Shown: positions 61,273-64,000 of the stretch, piece after piece
Layout of the letters: each line of letters opens with the position of its first letter
Position numbering within the stretch: position 1 is the stretch's first letter
DNA from: Ignatzschineria sp.
GTDB lineage: Bacteria; Pseudomonadota; Gammaproteobacteria; Cardiobacteriales; Wohlfahrtiimonadaceae
Direction of reading: 5' to 3'
Assembly (NCBI GenBank): GCA_030150405.1
Contig: JASLFU010000034.1
Span: 1-64,000 of the forward strand
DNA: 64,000 bases
The notes under the pieces: model-generated
What the model saw: the letters and a program-made list of their open reading frames with translations, nothing else
Told to the model about the DNA's origin: nothing
Database searches by the model: none
Position numbers and translations under genes: made by a program

Positions 61273-61313
61273 ATTTATAGATTGTTTATAGAGAGATAAA
61301 TATCAGTGGAGGA

Positions 61314-62345
61314 CTATAACCACCCTTTACGTTTAAAGAGAAGGTAGGGGGCAATGCCGGAGAGCACCATTAACCCAAGGCTCAAAGGATAACTATATTT
61401 AAGCGCAAGTTCTGGCATAAATTCAAAGTTCATACCGTAAATACTTGCAATCAGTGTGGGGGGAAGAAAAACCACAGAGGCAATAGAGAAGATCTTAATA
61501 ATTCTGCTCTGCTCTAAAGAGATTTTTCCTGTAGCGGCATCGAGGAGAAAGTTTACTTTATCGAAAAGAAAAGCGGTATGTCCCGTCAATGATTCAAGAT
61601 CTTGTAAGATTTCACGCACATCGTTTTTTTGATCTTCATTGAGTAGCTGAGTTCGCATTAAGAAAGAGAAGGAGCGCCGTGTATCCATAAGGGAGAGGCG
61701 TGCCTTGCCATTAATATCCTCTTGAATAGAGATATTTTGTAACACCTCTTCCATAGGTGGAGCTTTATGTTGCTCTATATTCTCTTCTTGATGGCGTTTT
61801 TTGCGCTTTTTGCCACGCCCTTTAGGCTCCTCTTCCTCGCTAGTTAATACATAAGGGCTAGTGGTCTCTAGTTCAGCATAGATTCCTTCAAGTACATCGG
61901 CTACATGCTCAATGGCTGTTTCATGGAGTCCGATAAGAATGTTCATAACATCTACTTTGCCATTAATAATCTCAAGTTTAGAGCGGCGTGCCCGTAAGCG
62001 ATAGAGCCTGAATGCAGAAAGATCTTCGTCATGAATGGTAAAAAGTCGGTTATTGAAGAGAGAGAAGGCAACGGTGATATTTTTTGCGCTTGACCCCAAA
62101 TCATTTAAAAAGAAGCTATGAACATGCAAACCATCTTCATCTTCATAAAAGCGGGCGGATGCTTCAATATCCTTTATCTCCGCTTGTTCTGGGAGCTCAC
62201 ATTCAAAGTGATTTTCCACTAAAGCAAGTTCTTCGCTAGTGGGGTTTACAAGGTCGATCCAGACCATTTCATCCATAAAATCTTCAGCCTTGTCGATACT
62301 GACCTGCTGCAAGCGCCCCTCTTTAACTATAAATCCTGATATCAC
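61314..62345 (-). CDS. corA: Magnesium/cobalt transporter CorA, with basic insertion
   Basis: CorA is a pentameric inner-membrane Mg2+ channel. The 343-residue protein has a long cytoplasmic N-terminal domain and two C-terminal helices with the YGMN motif (GMN 304-306). A charged insertion (roughly residues 165-195) contains a Lys/Arg cluster KGRGKKRKKR after acidic residues. Such an insert is not typical. A second Mg2+ system, MgtE with its riboswitch, is at 2.1 kb. Confidence 0.92.
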   Translation of the reverse strand: MISGFIVKEGRLQQVSIDKAEDFMDEMVWIDLVNPTSEELALVENHFECELPEQAEIKDIEASARFYEDEDGLHVHSFFLNDLGSSAKNITVAFSLFNNRLFTIHDEDLSAFRLYRLRARRSKLEIINGKVDVMNILIGLHETAIEHVADVLEGIYAELETTSPYVLTSEEEEPKGRGKKRKKRHQEENIEQHKAPPMEEVLQNISIQEDINGKARLSLMDTRRSFSFLMRTQLLNEDQKNDVREILQDLESLTGHTAFLFDKVNFLLDAATGKISLEQSRIIKIFSIASVVFLPPTLIASIYGMNFEFMPELALKYSYPLSLGLMVLSGIAPYLLFKRKGWL

Positions 62346-62655
62346 GTATTGCCTCGTTATTTTACTAAACGGTTGTTCTAATATTGTTTCGGTAGATTAG
62401 AAATAGTATGAAAATTGTATGAAATAAGTATATCGATAAATTATACCGATAAATTGAATATCAGCAGATATTTTATTGTCTAGAGATTGTTGTTGAATCG
62501 TTATTGAATAAAAAATATTCTCGGATAAATGATTGATTTTCAGGCTCTCTTTAAAAATATTTTAAGAGGGTGATATAAAGTTATTGCAATAATTTTTGAA
62601 TGGTATATATAGGCATGCATAGATTTCAAAAACAGACCTTTTCGAGGAGATTTCT
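62346..62655. other. AT-rich intergenic region between corA and a small acidic gene
   Basis: These 310 bp hold no gene or clear repeat. They must contain the promoters of both divergent genes. The TTTTGAATGG...TATATAGG stretch near 62595-62612 could be a promoter of the small gene but has no convincing -35. Confidence 0.45.
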
Positions 62656-62859
62656 ATGACAAATGAATATGATGATTTAATGGATGAAGACCTCATTGAA
62701 GAGGAAGAGATTCCCGAGGTAAAAAGTTTCCGTTCGCAAGCTTGGCGTAATATTGAAGCGCTAAGAGAAGAGCGGGCATTACAGAAAAAGTTAGCAAAAG
62801 AGTTCGATCTCGATAGCTTCGATGATCTCTTGTTAGATGATTTTGAGGATGAAGAGTAA
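62656..62859 (+). CDS. Small acidic protein (PA3496-like?)
   Basis: A 67-residue protein: acidic ends and a charged middle SFRSQAWRNIEALREERALQKKLAKEFDLD. The central helix vaguely resembles PA3496-type small proteins of pseudomonads; I would not press this. GAGGAGA lies 7 nt before the ATG, which supports translation. It is 92 bp before grpE on the same strand. Function unknown. Confidence 0.6.
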   Translation: MTNEYDDLMDEDLIEEEEIPEVKSFRSQAWRNIEALREERALQKKLAKEFDLDSFDDLLLDDFEDEE

Positions 62860-62951
62860 GCGACGATGACTCTTGAATTTTTGCTAAATGCCCCGACGTA
62901 TAAGTATTATGTCTTAAAAGTTTAACGATATATTTATGAATGAGGGTAAAA

Positions 62952-63521
62952 ATGACTAAAGAAGAAAAGTTGCAAAATTCAGCAGAAGAAGTAGAAGTAA
63001 CGGAAGGTGAAGAGAGAGTCGAAGAGGTTGCAGAAGCACCTGAAGAGATGACTCTTGAAGCTGCGCTTGAAAAAATCGAAGCTTTAACGGCTGAAAAAGA
63101 TGAGCTCTATAATCAATATCTTTTAGCTGCTGCAGATGTGCAAAATGCCCGTCGCCGTGCGGAGATCGATGTGGCGAATGCGCATAAATTTTCGTTAGAG
63201 AAGTTTGTCAAAGAGCTATTGCCTGTGATTGATGCGATGGAACTTGAGATGAAAGCAGTAGAATCGAATGGCTCAGAAGAGTTAAAGCAGTTTAAAGAGG
63301 GCTCACAGCTCATGTATAAGATGCTTTTAAACGCTTGTGAGAAATTTGGGGTAGTGCAGATCAATCCTGTAGGTGAGAAGCTCAATCCAGAGTTGCATCA
63401 AGCAGTGACCATGCAACCTCATGAGGGGTATGAATCTAACCAAATTATTACAGTTGTGCAGAATGGATATTTGCTAAACGATCGCCTCATAAGAGCAGCA
63501 CAAGTTATCGTAGCTCAATAA
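62952..63521 (+). CDS. grpE: Nucleotide exchange factor GrpE
   Basis: GrpE releases ADP from DnaK. The 189-residue protein has an acidic N-terminus, a long helix (ALEKIEALTAEKDELYNQYLLAAADVQNARRRAE), and the C-terminal beta domain (GEKLNPELHQAVTMQP, GYLLNDRLIRAAQVIVA). I use ATG 62952, with GAGGG just upstream, rather than the in-frame ATG at 62940. dnaK is not next to it: the next gene is a cytochrome. Confidence 0.95.
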   Translation: MTKEEKLQNSAEEVEVTEGEERVEEVAEAPEEMTLEAALEKIEALTAEKDELYNQYLLAAADVQNARRRAEIDVANAHKFSLEKFVKELLPVIDAMELEMKAVESNGSEELKQFKEGSQLMYKMLLNACEKFGVVQINPVGEKLNPELHQAVTMQPHEGYESNQIITVVQNGYLLNDRLIRAAQVIVAQ

Positions 63522-63661
63522 AGGGTGATTCTTTGTCTTATTGAGCTAGCAATAGCAAAGAATTTATTTTATGATTAACGGATTAAAATATTACCCATGC
63601 GCATTAATGTTATAATGTGACAAAAATTTAGTTAATTGATTCTGTTTATTAGGAGCAAATT

Positions 63662-64000
63662 GTGCAAAAACAGTCAGATAAGTTTACTTTTCCGTTATTA
63701 ACGGTTTTAGCTGCACTATCGTTAGTGGGGATTTTAGTCGTTCTTTTGACCTCACTTGGTAAAGTTTTTGTTAAAAACAGTGGTGGCACACCTTACTCAA
63801 CGGAAGAGCTCGTTGCTGAGCGTTTAACCCCTTATGGCCGAGTAAATACGGGTAACTTAGTATCCGATGTGGTAAAAGCAAAAGCGCCTGAAGATGTTTA
63901 TAGCGGTCTATGCGCAAGCTGTCACGATACAGGTCTTAACGATGCCCCTTTAGTAAGCGACAAAGGCGCTTGGGAGCAACGTTTAGCTGAAAGAGGTATC
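63662..64000 (+). CDS. c-type cytochrome (cytochrome c5-like), N-terminal part
   Basis: The window ends inside this gene. The 113 visible codons start from GTG 63662 with AGGAGC 9 nt upstream. They give an N-terminal hydrophobic anchor (FPLLTVLAALSLVGILVVLLTSLG) and then a c-type heme motif CASCH at about residues 87-91, within VYSGLCASCHDTGLNDAP. This looks like a membrane-anchored class I cytochrome of the c5 type. TATAAT occurs at 63611-63616. Confidence 0.88.
   Translation, partial: MQKQSDKFTFPLLTVLAALSLVGILVVLLTSLGKVFVKNSGGTPYSTEELVAERLTPYGRVNTGNLVSDVVKAKAPEDVYSGLCASCHDTGLNDAPLVSDKGAWEQRLAERGI

Overview
The window looks like ordinary chromosome of a gammaproteobacterium outside the well-studied enteric line. 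Support comes from an fdoGHI-fdhE formate dehydrogenase cluster, RluA, TamB, UbiC, YbgI, YaiI, RpoS and ZnuA that all read as gammaproteobacterial. Base composition is moderate to AT-rich. A Cardiobacteriales/Ignatzschineria-like genome is my guess only; no marker here fixes the genus.

Layout. 1-1.6 kb: start of argG and trkA (minus strand). 1.7-3.2 kb: a promoter, an M-box Mg2+ riboswitch with terminator, and a short mgtE. 3.4-5.4 kb: an AmpG-like permease convergent with an FAH-family hydrolase. 5.6-11.2 kb: formate dehydrogenase operon fdoG-fdoH-fdoI-fdhE (minus), with cysteine in place of selenocysteine. 11.8-16.3 kb: ybgI and tamB. 16.5-23.5 kb: a glutamate-synthase-like FMN protein, a DciA-like gene overlapping recX, and a 1142-residue GltD-like plus PyrK-like flavoprotein fusion. 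23.7-26.4 kb: YqfO-like protein, DUF4377 lipoprotein, rluA and a PfoR-type membrane protein. 26.5-34.6 kb is the most accessory part. It holds an intact OLD-like ATPase/TOPRIM gene ending in a 13-bp tandem repeat and a YceI-Tpx fusion. It also holds a Lys/Glu-rich secreted protein joined out of frame to a metallo-beta-lactamase-fold domain at an A AAA AAG heptamer, then a nitroreductase/glutaredoxin pair, and an AT-rich OLD-family gene broken by one frameshift.

34.6-39.7 kb: yaiI, uspA, two Pmp3-like small membrane proteins, a MATE pump and envelope proteins. 39.7-42.1 kb: modABC molybdate uptake. 42.5-45.2 kb: pepD and a PatB-type C-S lyase. 45.8-54.1 kb: rpoS, rpoD, dusA, a DUF945-like protein, yqeY and dnaG. 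54.2-57.2 kb: glnS followed by two polar amino acid permeases. 57.4-63.5 kb: znuA with a polymorphic-looking His-Asp repeat, ubiC, a DUF456 protein, two tRNA-Asp genes, a META/DUF4377 protein, corA, a small acidic protein and grpE. The window ends inside a c-type cytochrome gene.

Functional threads: molybdate uptake supplies the molybdenum formate dehydrogenase; MgtE with its riboswitch and CorA handle magnesium; a possible flavin-based electron-transfer pair sits at 16.5-23.5 kb; replication and sigma-factor genes cluster at 45-54 kb. Several envelope or nucleic-acid proteins carry long Lys/Glu-rich or acidic tails. The strongest candidates for something undescribed are the -1 frameshift junction at 30.55 kb, the bifurcating-type flavoprotein fusion, and the YceI-peroxiredoxin fusion.
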